64,000 nt of DNA from Pannonibacter anstelovis. GTDB taxonomy: Bacteria; Pseudomonadota; Alphaproteobacteria; Rhizobiales; Stappiaceae. Within the stretch, counting starts at the first letter, position 1; every line of letters starts with the position of its first letter. Of this stretch, positions 50,867 through 60,247 are shown piece after piece. The position numbers and the translations under genes were made by a program. The stretch spans positions 1 to 64,000 of the forward strand of contig NZ_JBAKBF010000015.1 in NCBI RefSeq assembly GCF_036881715.1. The letters are read 5' to 3'. The notes under the pieces are model-generated. The model did not search any database, was not told where the DNA came from, and saw only the letters and a program-made list of their open reading frames with translations.

Positions 50867-51019
50867 CCGAACTTCCCCGAAAGATAAACCCAACCGCTTG
50901 GGAATTCAAGGTGGCGATACAAGCACGCTTCGCGAGCAGCAGCATATGAAACGGCCCGCAGCTTTGCATAAGCGCGGGCCGGTGTCTGCGGTGAGCTTGC
51001 GTGAAAAAAAAAGCGCGTC

Positions 51020-52120
51020 TCACCCCGCCATGCGGTGCCCTGCGTCCTGGGCATAGGCGTGGCCGAAGCGGTTGGCGAGGAAGGCGGGGAGGGGGATGTC
51101 TTCCTGGCGGAGGAAGCCCTGCTGCGGCAGCTGGCCGGTGGCGAGCATGTCCAGCACGGCGGCGATGCCGCTGGCTGTGGTGATCTGGATGGCACTGTAG
51201 AGCCGCCCGCCGATGACGCCGCTGTAGACCTTGCTGGCATAGGTCTCCTGCAGAAGGCGGCCGTTCTGGCGTCCGCTGGCGGTGACGAAGATGATCACCA
51301 CGTCCTGCAGGGTGGCGGGCAGGGCGTTTTCCAGAATGTCCTTCAGCACCTCGCGCCGGTGGCGTAGTCCAAGGTCGTTCAGCAGCGCCTTCATGATGGC
51401 TGCGTGGCCGGGATAGCGGATGGTCTTGTAGTTGAGCGTCCGCACCTTGCCCTTCAGCGTTTCGCACAGGGTGCCGAGCCCGCCGGAGGTGTTGAAGGCC
51501 TCGTAAGTGACGCCATCAAGGGCGAATTCCTCGCGCTCTTCCAAGGCCGGCACTTCGGCCATATGGCCGTCCACAATGGCCTCGCAGGGCTCGATATATT
51601 CGTTGATCACCCCGTCCGTGCTCCAGGTCAGATTGTAGTTGAGCGCGTTGGACGGGTACTGCGGCAGCGCGCCGACGCGCATGCGCAAAGTGTCGAGGCT
51701 GTCGAAACGGCGCGCCAGATCATTGGCCACGATGGAGATGAAGCCCGGGGCCAGGCCGCATTGAGGGATGAAGGCAGTGCCCGCTGTGGCGGCGATCTCC
51801 TTCACCCGCCGGGTGGCGGCCACATCTTCCGTCAGGTCTAGATAATGCACGCCAGCCTTGGCAGCGGCTTCCGCGATGGCGATCGTCAGGTGGAAGGGGG
51901 CAGCGCTCAAGACGGCAAACTTGCCGGTGAGTGCTGCCGTCAGTGCTGCGCCGTCGCTGATGTCCAGTGGCAGCGTTTCGATGGCAGGTTCACCGGAAAG
52001 AGCTGCCAGCTCGGCGGGCGAACGGTCAATGACAGTGACCCGGTAGTCGCCGGAGCCGGTGAGCATCCGGGCAATGGTTGCGCCGATCTTGCCGGCGCCA
52101 ATGATGGCAATGGTCTTCAT
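51020..52120 (-). CDS. Saccharopine-dehydrogenase-like NAD(P) enzyme
   Basis: A 366-residue protein with an N-terminal Rossmann fold (MKTIAIIGAGKIGATIARML, dinucleotide loop GAGKIG) and the saccharopine dehydrogenase pattern: VLSAAPFHLTIAIAEAAAKA, GVHYLDLTEDVAATRRVKEI and AFIPQCGLAPGFISIVANDL. The C-terminal domain contains GGLGTLCETLKGKVRTLNYK and TASGIAAVLDMLATGQLPQQ. Family members include saccharopine and lysine 6-dehydrogenases, so lysine catabolism is likely. It is divergent from an Lrp-type regulator, which fits amino-acid control. The exact substrate is not settled. Confidence 0.85.
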   Translation of the reverse strand: MKTIAIIGAGKIGATIARMLTGSGDYRVTVIDRSPAELAALSGEPAIETLPLDISDGAALTAALTGKFAVLSAAPFHLTIAIAEAAAKAGVHYLDLTEDVAATRRVKEIAATAGTAFIPQCGLAPGFISIVANDLARRFDSLDTLRMRVGALPQYPSNALNYNLTWSTDGVINEYIEPCEAIVDGHMAEVPALEEREEFALDGVTYEAFNTSGGLGTLCETLKGKVRTLNYKTIRYPGHAAIMKALLNDLGLRHRREVLKDILENALPATLQDVVIIFVTASGRQNGRLLQETYASKVYSGVIGGRLYSAIQITTASGIAAVLDMLATGQLPQQGFLRQEDIPLPAFLANRFGHAYAQDAGHRMAG

Positions 52121-52241
52121 GTGTCGAACCCCTCTGGCCCTTTCCGGGCGTTATGTAGTTCAGCATGAGCGAAAGACGTGTCGATTCACAGCTGCGGATA
52201 TGGCATTATGAAGCTGCAATTTGATCAGAATGACGAAGCTG

Positions 52242-52682
52242 ATGAACACTTTGACTATCACTGAGGCTGACCGGGCCCTGATCGGCCTTCTGTCCGAAAA
52301 CGCCCGCATGCCGGTGGCCGAACTGGCGCGCCGCCTTGGCCTGTCGCGCACCACGGTGCAGGCGCGCATCGAGCGGCTGGAGCAGGCGGGGGTGATCACC
52401 GGCTATGGCCTGCGCCTGTCGCAGGCTTATGAGGCGGCGCAGGTGAAGGCGCATGTGCTGATCACGCTGGTGCCCAAGGCGCTGGCGCTCGTGAGTGCGG
52501 AGCTGGCTGGCATCCGCGAAGTGCGCCAGCTGCATTCGGTCAGCGGCAGCCATGATCTCATCGCCATCGTCGAGGCTGCTTCCGTCGCGGAGCTGGACCA
52601 TCTGATCGACCGGATTGGCGAACTTGACGGCGTTGAGCGCACGCTTTCATCCATCATCCTGTCCACGCGCATCCAGCGCTGA
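52242..52682 (+). CDS. Lrp/AsnC-family transcriptional regulator
   Basis: A 146-residue regulator with an N-terminal HTH (LSENARMPVAELARRLGLSR, then TTVQARIERLEQAGVITGYG) and a C-terminal RAM ligand domain (VKAHVLITLVPKALALVSAE, HSVSGSHDLIAIVEAASVAE). The start is uncertain: 52242 is family-like, with 52230 and 52221 upstream and none with a strong ribosome site. It is divergent from the saccharopine-dehydrogenase-like gene across 121 bases and is probably its amino-acid-responsive controller. Confidence 0.92.
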   Translation: MNTLTITEADRALIGLLSENARMPVAELARRLGLSRTTVQARIERLEQAGVITGYGLRLSQAYEAAQVKAHVLITLVPKALALVSAELAGIREVRQLHSVSGSHDLIAIVEAASVAELDHLIDRIGELDGVERTLSSIILSTRIQR

Positions 52683-52836
52683 ACTGGCGCCCGGTTTCGG
52701 CACGCCGGTGATTTGCCGGGCGCGGGTGATGGACGAGCCTGCTCACCAAGTGCCGCAAACCGTGCCAGGCTTGCCGCAAGGCCAAAGCGCGTTCCTGTCT
52801 GGCCCGGTGTTCGTAGTAGCCGCCTGTGTGCATCAT
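52654..52836 (-). CDS. Small basic protein, possible
   Basis: A 60-residue frame starting at a double ATG (52836/52833), with GGAG eight bases upstream. The sequence starts MMHTGGYYEHRARQERALAL and is rich in His and Arg, with a central amphipathic segment RQAWHGLRHLVSRLVHHPR. It resembles the many small, arginine-rich proteins of alphaproteobacteria, but not one I can name. It overlaps the end of the Lrp gene by 29 bases on the opposite strand and is divergent from the LysR gene. May be real or chance. Confidence 0.45.
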   Translation of the reverse strand: MMHTGGYYEHRARQERALALRQAWHGLRHLVSRLVHHPRPANHRRAETGRQFSAGCAWTG

Positions 52837-52937
52837 GACTGTATCTCCGCTGGAGTGGATTTGCAGCCACCTTCGCATCTCCGTTGATTTCTGATAATCT
52901 GGCCAATATCGAATAAACCTTCCCAAGGATCCGGATA

Positions 52938-53861
52938 ATGCGGCTAGAGGACCTCCGTTTTTTTGTCCGGGCTGCAGCTCTCGGAAACCTCTCCGCCGCG
53001 GGGCGCGAGACCGGACTGTCACCATCCGCCGCCAGTTCCCGTCTGGCGTCGCTGGAGCGTGACGCCGGTGTGCAGCTGGTCAGCCGAACAACACGCCGTC
53101 TTCAGCTGACCGACGCGGGGGAACTGCTCCTGCGCCGGGCTGGCGAGGCGCTGGATCTGCTCGACGGCACCTTGCGCGAACTGGAGGATGAGGCGGCCAG
53201 ACCGCGCGGCACGCTGCGTGTCTCTCTCAATATGTTCTTTGGCCGCAAGCATGTGCTGCCCTATCTGGCCGAGTTCCGTGACCTCTATCCGGAGCTCCGG
53301 CTCCAGCTGGACTTCTCGGACCGCATCGTTGACCTGCTGGCGGAGGGCTATGATCTTGCCATCCGGGGAGCCCCGCTTGCCGATTCCACTCTTCGGGCAC
53401 GACGGCTTGCCGGAAACCCCCGCGTCCTCTGTGCTTCGCCTGCTTATCTCGCCCGCAAAGGCATGCCGGAGACGCCCGCAGACCTTGCCCGGCATGACTG
53501 CCTGAGTTTCCGCTCCATGCCGGTCTGGTATTTCGAGGGTCCTCAGGGGGAGATCGCCTGTCCCGTCGACGCCGCGATCAGCGGCGACAATGGTGACTTT
53601 GCCTATGACGCGGCTCTGCTGGGGCTGGGACTGGCGGTGAAGTCGCTTGCCCATGTGTGGGAGGATCTGCGCGATGGCCGGCTGGTGGCGGTCATGACAG
53701 ATTTTCCGGTGACAAGAACCGGTGCCATCTGGGCCGTCGCGCCGCCGGGGCGCGCGATGATGCCAAAGGCCCGCGTGCTGGCTGACTTCCTGACCGGAAA
53801 ATATGGCAATCCTGCCTATTGGGAAACTGACTACCGGCAGGCTGGAGCAATGGAGGGCTGA
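52938..53861 (+). CDS. LysR-family transcriptional regulator
   Basis: A 307-residue regulator. N-terminal HTH: LEDLRFFVRAAALGNLSAAG, SPSAASSRLASLERDAGVQL, TDAGELLLRRAGEALDLLDG. C-terminal substrate domain: LRVSLNMFFGRKHVLPYLAE and DLAIRGAPLADSTLRARRLA, of the subgroup near the CrgA/DmlR type. AAGGA lies ahead of the ATG. It is divergent from the small basic ORF and upstream of psd, but separated from it, so the target is unclear. No metabolic partner gene is adjacent. Confidence 0.94.
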   Translation: MRLEDLRFFVRAAALGNLSAAGRETGLSPSAASSRLASLERDAGVQLVSRTTRRLQLTDAGELLLRRAGEALDLLDGTLRELEDEAARPRGTLRVSLNMFFGRKHVLPYLAEFRDLYPELRLQLDFSDRIVDLLAEGYDLAIRGAPLADSTLRARRLAGNPRVLCASPAYLARKGMPETPADLARHDCLSFRSMPVWYFEGPQGEIACPVDAAISGDNGDFAYDAALLGLGLAVKSLAHVWEDLRDGRLVAVMTDFPVTRTGAIWAVAPPGRAMMPKARVLADFLTGKYGNPAYWETDYRQAGAMEG

Positions 53862-53957
53862 GAAACTTTCGGGGTTCAGTTGCGGCGGCAAAGGCACTAA
53901 GAGAGAGGCAGTTCGTTTCAATCTCCGGCTCCGGACCCAATATCAGCGGGAAAACCC

Positions 53958-54668
53958 ATGTCGCTTGCCGATACCATCACCAAGGCCTTTGTTCCCATCC
54001 ACCGGGAGGGCTGGCCCTTCGTCGCCATCGCCCTTGTGGCAACGCTGATCCTTGGCTGGTTCCTTGCTCCGCTGTTCTACATCGGGCTCTTTCTCACAGG
54101 CTGGGTCTGCTACTTCTTCCGTGATCCGGTGCGCGTCACGCCGGTGGGTGACGGTCTGGTGATTTCGCCGGCAGACGGCGTTGTCAACCAGCTCGGCCCC
54201 TGTGTGCCTCCTGCGGAACTGGCGGCAGAGCTTGGTACTGAACCGATGATGCGCATCTCCGTGTTCATGAATGTGTTCAATTGCCACGTGAACCGCGCCC
54301 CTGTTGGCGGCCGCATCGCGCGGGTGGCCTACAAGCCGGGCAAGTTTCTCAACGCCGAGCTGGACAAGGCAAGCGAATTCAACGAGCGCAACGGCCTCGT
54401 GATCGAGAACGGAGGCACGAAAATCGGTGTCGTTCAGATCGCCGGACTTGTGGCCCGCCGCATCGTCTGCTTCGTGCGCGAGGGCGAGACGATTGGTGCG
54501 GGCGAGCGCTTCGGCCTGATCCGCTTCGGCTCGCGCCTCGACATCTACATGCCGATCGGCACCGTGCCGAAAGTCGCCATGGGTCAGACGATGATTGCAG
54601 GCGAAACCGTGCTGGCCGACCTGCGTGCCGGGCCGGAAACCGTGCAGCACATCACCCGGGTCAGCTGA
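53958..54668 (+). CDS. psd: Phosphatidylserine decarboxylase
   Basis: Converts phosphatidylserine to phosphatidylethanolamine. The 236-residue protein is of the short type. A membrane segment at about 20-55 (PFVAIALVATLILGWFLAPL, then GLFLTGWVCYFFRDP) is followed by SPADGVVNQLGPCVPP, ISVFMNVFNCHVNRAPVGGR, and the self-cleavage site RFGSRLDIYMP. The Gly191-Ser192 bond becomes the pyruvoyl group. It lies 11 bases before pssA, which makes its substrate, so the two form the phosphatidylethanolamine operon. Confidence 0.97.
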   Translation: MSLADTITKAFVPIHREGWPFVAIALVATLILGWFLAPLFYIGLFLTGWVCYFFRDPVRVTPVGDGLVISPADGVVNQLGPCVPPAELAAELGTEPMMRISVFMNVFNCHVNRAPVGGRIARVAYKPGKFLNAELDKASEFNERNGLVIENGGTKIGVVQIAGLVARRIVCFVREGETIGAGERFGLIRFGSRLDIYMPIGTVPKVAMGQTMIAGETVLADLRAGPETVQHITRVS

Positions 54669-54679
54669 GGAGAACGCCT

Positions 54680-55570
54680 TTGGAGACGCCCTTCGCCAGT
54701 TATGAACCAGGCCACGACGACGGTAAGCGGCGCCGGCCGGGGCGTTTCCGGCAGGTGCCCATGCGGCTCATCCTGCCCAATCTTGTCACGCTTCTTGCAC
54801 TTTGCTCTGGTCTGACCGGTATCCGCATGGCCTTCGAGGGCCGCTGGGACTATGCGGTCGGCGCTGTGCTGATTGCAGCAGTGCTGGATGCGGTGGATGG
54901 GCGCGTGGCGCGGCTGCTGAAGGGAACATCACGCTTCGGGGCGGAACTCGACTCGCTGGCTGATTTCGTCAATTTCGGCGTCACCCCGGCGCTGATGCTC
55001 TACATCTGGCTGCTCAACGAGGTGAAGTCGCTTGGCTGGATTGCCGCGCTCGCCTTTGCCATCTGTGCGGCCCTTCGTCTGGCTCGGTTCAATGCGGCGC
55101 TGGATGATCCGGACAAGCCTGTCTGGTCGGTGAATTTCTTCACCGGCGTCCCGGCTCCTGCTGGTGCGCTGACTGTGCTGCTGCCCATCTATCTGGAATT
55201 TCTGGGCGTGCTGCCGCACTGGCCCGAGTTTGCCCCGCTTGTCGCGCTTTATACGGTCTGCATCGGGTTCCTGATGATCAGCCGCTTGCCGACCTTCTCC
55301 GGCAAGAAGGTGGGCCTGCGCGTCCGGCGTGATCTGGTGCTGCCGATGTTTGTTCTGGCGGTGCTGGTGGTGGCGCTGACCGTCAGTTATCCGTTCGAGA
55401 TGCTGACAGTGGGGACACTTGCCTATCTCGCGTCGATTCCCTTTGCCCTGCGCAGCTACCGGTCCTACGTGCGCTCGGACAAGACCATGCCCAAGGAGGA
55501 CGGTGACGGAGACGATAGCGAGACGGATCTCGATCATCTGGGCGAAAAGGGAAGCGACGATACGCCCTGA
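54680..55570 (+). CDS. pssA: CDP-diacylglycerol-serine phosphatidyltransferase
   Basis: Makes phosphatidylserine for Psd. A TTG at 54680 is eight bases behind GAGGAG; the large upstream extension of the frame lies inside psd and is not used. The 296-residue protein has the CDP-alcohol phosphatidyltransferase motif spread over DAVDGRVARLLKGTSRFGAE and LDSLADFVNFGV, and about eight membrane helices. The tail (DGDGDDSETDLDHLGEKGSD) is acidic and disordered. It is followed by a strong terminator. Confidence 0.96.
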   Translation: METPFASYEPGHDDGKRRRPGRFRQVPMRLILPNLVTLLALCSGLTGIRMAFEGRWDYAVGAVLIAAVLDAVDGRVARLLKGTSRFGAELDSLADFVNFGVTPALMLYIWLLNEVKSLGWIAALAFAICAALRLARFNAALDDPDKPVWSVNFFTGVPAPAGALTVLLPIYLEFLGVLPHWPEFAPLVALYTVCIGFLMISRLPTFSGKKVGLRVRRDLVLPMFVLAVLVVALTVSYPFEMLTVGTLAYLASIPFALRSYRSYVRSDKTMPKEDGDGDDSETDLDHLGEKGSDDTP

Positions 55571-55597
55571 AGGCATCTTGCAGGTCAGGAAATGCAC

Positions 55598-55626
55598 AAA
55601 GCCCCCGTTCGTTGGACGGGGGCTTT
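55598..55626. terminator. Terminator between pssA and the RND operon
   Basis: AAAGCCCCCGT / ACGGGGGCTTT, a perfect 11-bp stem, followed by TTTTT on the plus strand. It lies between convergent genes and may also end the RND transcript. Confidence 0.9.
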
Positions 55627-55645
55627 GTTTTTCAGGGCCTTGGGC

Positions 55646-58600
55646 CTATTCGGCGGCGCTGGTCATCGGGACGCCAGGGCTGTTGGCGGCCTGCTGACCC
55701 ATATCCTTATCTGAATCCTGTCCGGAGCCCGGTCTGCTGCCTGTCATCCGCTGCCAGAGCTTCACCGCAAAGCGCGCCCAGACGCCGGGCATCGCAATCA
55801 TCACCGGGATCAGCACCAGCGTGAGCAGGGTTGAGAAGCCGAGGCCAAAGATGACGGAGGTGGACAGCTGCACCCACCAGCCGGATGTGACACCGCCAAG
55901 AGCGATTTCCCGGTTCAGGAAATCCAGATTGATCTGCGTGGCCATCGGGATGAGGCCTGCAATCGTGGTGATGGTGGTCAGCATGATCGGCCTGAGGCGC
56001 TGGGCCGAGGTTTTCAGGATGGCATCCAGGGCCGGCATACCGTCTTCGCGGAAGCGGTTGAACGTGTCCAGCAGGATGATGGCGTTGTTCACCACGATGC
56101 CTGCCAGCGCGACAATGCCGGTACCTGTCATGATGATCGAGAATTTCTGCCCCGTCACCCACATGCCCAGCAGCACGCCGAACACTGACAGAACCACGGT
56201 CGTGAGGGTCAGGAAGGTTTGATAGAAGGAGTTGTACTGGGTCAGCAGGATCAGGAACATCAGGAAGAGTGATGCGATCATTGCCTTCATCAGGAATTCG
56301 CCGGACTCCTTCTGGTCCTCGTCCGCACCGCGGAACTTCAGGATCACATTGGAAGGCCAGGTTTGGGTGGACAGCCAGGTATTCAACTCCTTCACCTTGT
56401 CGTCCGGCGTGAAACCGGAAGCAGGATCTACCGTTGCCTTCACCATCATCGAATAAAGGCCGTCCCGGCGGGTGATGGAGGAAACCTTTGGTGCTGCCTC
56501 CCGCTCAATGAAGTTGGCCAGCGGCACAAGACCAAGCGGTGTCTGCAGGCGCAACTCGTCAAACCGGTCGAGCGTGCGCTCATCGCGCGGCAGGCGCACG
56601 CGGATGTCTACCTCGTCCTCGCTGTCGCCCGGACGGTACTTGCCGATCAGCACACCGTTGGTGACAAGCTGCACCATACTGCCCACCGGGACAATTGCCG
56701 CCTGATAGCGGCCGGCCTGTTCCCGGTCGATTGAGATCTGCCACTCGATGCCGGGCAGAGGCCGGTCATCCTCCTGATCGATCAGGTCGGGCATGGTGTC
56801 CACATGCGCGCGGACGCGGGCAACCGTTTCCACCAGCGTCTTGTAGTCGGTGGATTTCACTTCAAGCTGGATATCCTTGCCCGTTGGCGGGCCGCCCTCG
56901 ATCTTGCGGGTTTCCACCTTGATGCCGGGCAGAGGGGCCGTGCGCTCGCGGATTTCCTGGAAGATCTCAACGGCCTTGCGGCGGCAGCAATAGTCCTCGA
57001 ACTCCAGCTGCAATTCGCCGATCACGTCGGCGGGCTTGTCCTGCACACCGTCCATCTTGGGACCGCCGCCGCTGCCACCAGGTGGGAAGGCTGATGTGAT
57101 AACGTTCATCACGCCTGCAGTCTGCAGCACTTCCCGCTCGACACCCATGACGATGTCGCGGGCCTCGGCGGCTGACAGGTTGCCACGGGCTGAGACCAGA
57201 ACGACCGCCTGCTTCGGTTCCTCATCCACGAAGAACTCGACACCGGTGCTGTGGGTCATGAAGCCAATGGTGATGATGGCGCAAACCCCAGCCATGGCGG
57301 CAATGGCAACAAGATTGCCAATGGGGTTGCCAGCCAGCAGCTTCAGCCCGCGCACGTAAAGGCCGGTGAGGCCGCGGACATCGCGCACGTCAAAGGCATG
57401 GCTGCCGGAGAGGGCTTCTGCTTCCTGGCGCGCGTCTTCCGCCCGTGATGCGGCTCGCCGTTTCAGGAGCGCCACTGCAGGAACAAGAAGCCTGTGGCTG
57501 ACGAAGCCTGCCGCCACGAAGGCTGCAACGGCAAGGCCATAGACTGCCAGTGCCGGAAGGGCCTTGAGGGCTGGCGCCACAAGAACGGCAGATGCTGCAA
57601 GGCTCGAAAAAACCAGCGCTAGCAGCAGCGCAGCGTGCCGCTCCACCCAGTGAGATACTGTCGCAAACAGACCGCCCGTGACCGGAACGAACACCGTCGC
57701 CGTCAGCAGCGAGGCCGCCAGCACGATGATCACCATGATGGGCAGATAGCTCATGAACTCGCCTGCCACACCCGGCCACATCAGCATGGGAAGGAAGGCG
57801 GCGAGGGTCGTTGCCGTGGAGGAGAATATGGGCCAGAACATGAGCTTGGCCGCGCGGATGTAGGCTTCCCGGTCCTCCATGCCCTCGGCGATCTTCCGGT
57901 CGGCGTATTCCACCATGACGATGGCGCCATCCACCAGCATGCCGACGGTCAAGACCAGGCCGAACATCACCATGATGTTCACGGTATAGCCGAGGCCGGT
58001 CAGGATCAGGAAGCCGACCATGAAGGACGTCGGGATGGCAAGGCCGACGAGAAGCGCCGAGCGCAGGCCCAGCGAGCCGACGATCAGCACCATGACGAGG
58101 AAGATCGCGGTCAGGATCGAGGACTGCAGCGAGCCGAGCACTTCGAAGATGTTCTCCGACATGTCGAGCATGACGCTGACGCGGATTGTCTGGGGCCAGT
58201 CTTTCGAAGCTTCTGCAATCACGGCGCGGACAGCGGCGTTGTTCTCGATCACATTGGTGCCAATGCGCTTGGTGACATTGAGCGCAATCGCCGGTTCGCC
58301 GTTGACGCGGATAAAGGAGGTGGCGTCCTTGAAGGTGCGGCGGATCTCAGCCACATCGCCCAGCGTGACGACGCCTTCGCCAGCCTGTTTGAGCGGCAGG
58401 GAATAGACATCCTCCCCCGTCTCCAGAAGGCCGGGAACCTTGACGTTGAAACGGCCTGAACCGCTGTCGAGGAAACCGGCCGGCACCAGCTGGTTGTTCT
58501 GCGTCAGGGAGGTGATCAGCTCCTGCTGGGTGATCGCGTAGGATTCCAGCTTGCGGCTGTCGATCAGCACTTCCAGCAGCTCTTCCCTGTGTCCGGCCAG

Positions 58601-59122
58601 ATCAGCGGAGCGGACGGTGTCCACCGCCTCGATCTGGTCCTTGAGCCGCCGGGCATAGGTGTAGAGTGTGCGCTCGGGGACATTGCCGGACAGGGCAACG
58701 GTTAGTGTCGGGGCAAGCGCAAAGTTGGTTTCGGAGATCGTGGGTTCTTCCGCATCCGCAGGCAGCTTCGACTTGGCCTGATCCACCTTGTCGCGCACAT
58801 CCGACATGGCCTCGTCCTTGTTGAACGAGATGTCGAATTCCAGCACGATACCGGCATGGCCTTCTGACGCGATAGCTGTCAGCTCCTTCAGGCCGTCAAG
58901 GCCACGCAGCTCCGTTTCCATGGGGCGCACCAGCAGGCGCTCCGCGTCCTCAGGTGAGATGCCCTGCTGGGCAATGGAGACGTAGAAGACCGGGACGTCG
59001 ATATCCGGGTTCTCTTCCTTGGGGATGGTGATGTAGCTGAGCGTCCCGCCCAAGACGAGCGCCAGCAGAAGCATGAGCACCGTCTTAGGCCGGCGCAGGA
59101 TGGCCTCAAGTGCGCTGATCAT
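55646..59122 (-). CDS. RND-family efflux pump, inner-membrane subunit
   Basis: A 1158-residue proton-driven exporter. The family layout is intact: N-terminal TM1 (LRRPKTVLMLLLALVLGGTL), the periplasmic porter domain with ENPDIDVPVFYVSIAQQGIS, the TM4 proton-relay text NIMVMFGLVLTVGMLVDGAI, and the C-terminal half with GIVALAGIVVNNAIILLDTF. An extra hydrophobic stretch at about 490-550 looks like two added membrane helices in the central cytoplasmic link, making the protein longer than AcrB (about 1050). A Cys-Cys pair lies in the second porter region (FEDYCCRRKA). It is the third gene of a PadR-controlled operon. Substrate unknown. Confidence 0.92.
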   Translation of the reverse strand: MISALEAILRRPKTVLMLLLALVLGGTLSYITIPKEENPDIDVPVFYVSIAQQGISPEDAERLLVRPMETELRGLDGLKELTAIASEGHAGIVLEFDISFNKDEAMSDVRDKVDQAKSKLPADAEEPTISETNFALAPTLTVALSGNVPERTLYTYARRLKDQIEAVDTVRSADLAGHREELLEVLIDSRKLESYAITQQELITSLTQNNQLVPAGFLDSGSGRFNVKVPGLLETGEDVYSLPLKQAGEGVVTLGDVAEIRRTFKDATSFIRVNGEPAIALNVTKRIGTNVIENNAAVRAVIAEASKDWPQTIRVSVMLDMSENIFEVLGSLQSSILTAIFLVMVLIVGSLGLRSALLVGLAIPTSFMVGFLILTGLGYTVNIMVMFGLVLTVGMLVDGAIVMVEYADRKIAEGMEDREAYIRAAKLMFWPIFSSTATTLAAFLPMLMWPGVAGEFMSYLPIMVIIVLAASLLTATVFVPVTGGLFATVSHWVERHAALLLALVFSSLAASAVLVAPALKALPALAVYGLAVAAFVAAGFVSHRLLVPAVALLKRRAASRAEDARQEAEALSGSHAFDVRDVRGLTGLYVRGLKLLAGNPIGNLVAIAAMAGVCAIITIGFMTHSTGVEFFVDEEPKQAVVLVSARGNLSAAEARDIVMGVEREVLQTAGVMNVITSAFPPGGSGGGPKMDGVQDKPADVIGELQLEFEDYCCRRKAVEIFQEIRERTAPLPGIKVETRKIEGGPPTGKDIQLEVKSTDYKTLVETVARVRAHVDTMPDLIDQEDDRPLPGIEWQISIDREQAGRYQAAIVPVGSMVQLVTNGVLIGKYRPGDSEDEVDIRVRLPRDERTLDRFDELRLQTPLGLVPLANFIEREAAPKVSSITRRDGLYSMMVKATVDPASGFTPDDKVKELNTWLSTQTWPSNVILKFRGADEDQKESGEFLMKAMIASLFLMFLILLTQYNSFYQTFLTLTTVVLSVFGVLLGMWVTGQKFSIIMTGTGIVALAGIVVNNAIILLDTFNRFREDGMPALDAILKTSAQRLRPIMLTTITTIAGLIPMATQINLDFLNREIALGGVTSGWWVQLSTSVIFGLGFSTLLTLVLIPVMIAMPGVWARFAVKLWQRMTGSRPGSGQDSDKDMGQQAANSPGVPMTSAAE

Positions 59123-60219
59123 CCCTTTGCCTCCCCGTTCATCACCGGCTCGACCAGCTGGCCCTCACCGACGAAATCCTGTCCGACGGTGATGACGTCC
59201 ACCGTATCCGGAAGGCCGGTGATCCAGATGCCATCACTTTCGCCGCCCGCAATCGAGACGGGCAGGAAACGCACCCTGTTGTCCTTGTCCACGCTGCGCA
59301 CACCGACACGCCCATCATCATCCAGCGTCAGGATTGCCGGGCTGACGCGGTGTGCCTGACCTTTCGACAGCTCCAGCCATGTAACGGCGGTGACACCGTC
59401 TCGGGCAAGGCCGTCCGGGTTGGGCAGTTCCACCTCGATGCGGAAGGTGCGTGTGTCGGGATTGGCGGCCGGCGCGATGTAGCGCACACGGCCTTCCATC
59501 TTCGTTCCGCCAACCAGCTCGACGGTGGCTGGCATGTTGAGGCTGAGGCCGGATATGTTCAGTTCCGAGACCTGACCGATGGCGATCATCGGGTCGGAGT
59601 TCACCACCGTGCCGCAGGCCGCGCCCACCGAGAGGTGATCACCGACGCGGGCCATCGGGCTTTCCACCACGCCGGCAATGGGCGAGCGGATGATGGTGCG
59701 GTCCAGCTCCAGCTCGGCTTCCTGAAGTCTTGCATCGGCGGCATCGAGAGATGCCTTCAGCGCAGCCACGCGGTTTTCCGTGGCAAAGCCTTTCGTGCTG
59801 AGCTGTGTTGCCGCGTCATAGTCGGCGCGGGCCTGTGCCAGAGCGGCCTTGGCCTCCAGAACGCGGGCCTCGCGGGTGCCTTTGTCTATCACGCAAAGCG
59901 CATCGCCAGCGCTAACAGTGCCGCCTTCGCGGGCCGGGCGTTCGACGATCCGCCCCGCTGTTTCGGCGCGCACGGAAACCTTGGCAAATGCTTCGGTACT
60001 GCCGCGCACCTCCAGCATGGCCGATCGGGGCTCTGCTACCAGCCGTGCAACCTGGACACGGAAGGGTTTCACATCCGCAGCGTTCTGCCTCTCGGCAATG
60101 GGGGGAGCGGCATGGGCTTCGTCCCCCAATCCGCCGACCACCAGTGTGCCGCTCCACATCCACAGGCCAACGCCACCGGCAATCCCTGCGGCCAGCAGCA
60201 CAGAAAAATTAACACGCAT
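59119..60219 (-). CDS. RND efflux periplasmic adaptor (membrane fusion protein)
   Basis: A 366-residue adaptor. The start at 60219 gives a short N-terminal anchor (FSVLLAAGIAGGVGLWMWSG). A lipoyl or barrel-sandwich half (FAKVSVRAETAGRIVERPAR, EGGTVSAGDALCVIDKG) surrounds a coiled-coil hairpin (about 130-180, LAQARADYDAATQLSTKGFA), then RTIIRSPIAGVVESPMARVG and the beta-barrel domain. No lipobox is seen. It overlaps the RND pump by four bases and lies 28 bases after padR. No outer-membrane channel gene is in the operon. Confidence 0.92.
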   Translation of the reverse strand: MRVNFSVLLAAGIAGGVGLWMWSGTLVVGGLGDEAHAAPPIAERQNAADVKPFRVQVARLVAEPRSAMLEVRGSTEAFAKVSVRAETAGRIVERPAREGGTVSAGDALCVIDKGTREARVLEAKAALAQARADYDAATQLSTKGFATENRVAALKASLDAADARLQEAELELDRTIIRSPIAGVVESPMARVGDHLSVGAACGTVVNSDPMIAIGQVSELNISGLSLNMPATVELVGGTKMEGRVRYIAPAANPDTRTFRIEVELPNPDGLARDGVTAVTWLELSKGQAHRVSPAILTLDDDGRVGVRSVDKDNRVRFLPVSIAGGESDGIWITGLPDTVDVITVGQDFVGEGQLVEPVMNGEAKG

Positions 60220-60247
60220 CGAACTCGCTCCGTTGGTCAGGGCCTGC

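Noticed and set aside
54281..54679. Upstream extension of the pssA frame
   Set aside because: It runs inside psd in another frame; the TTG at 54680 with GAGGAG is the sensible start.
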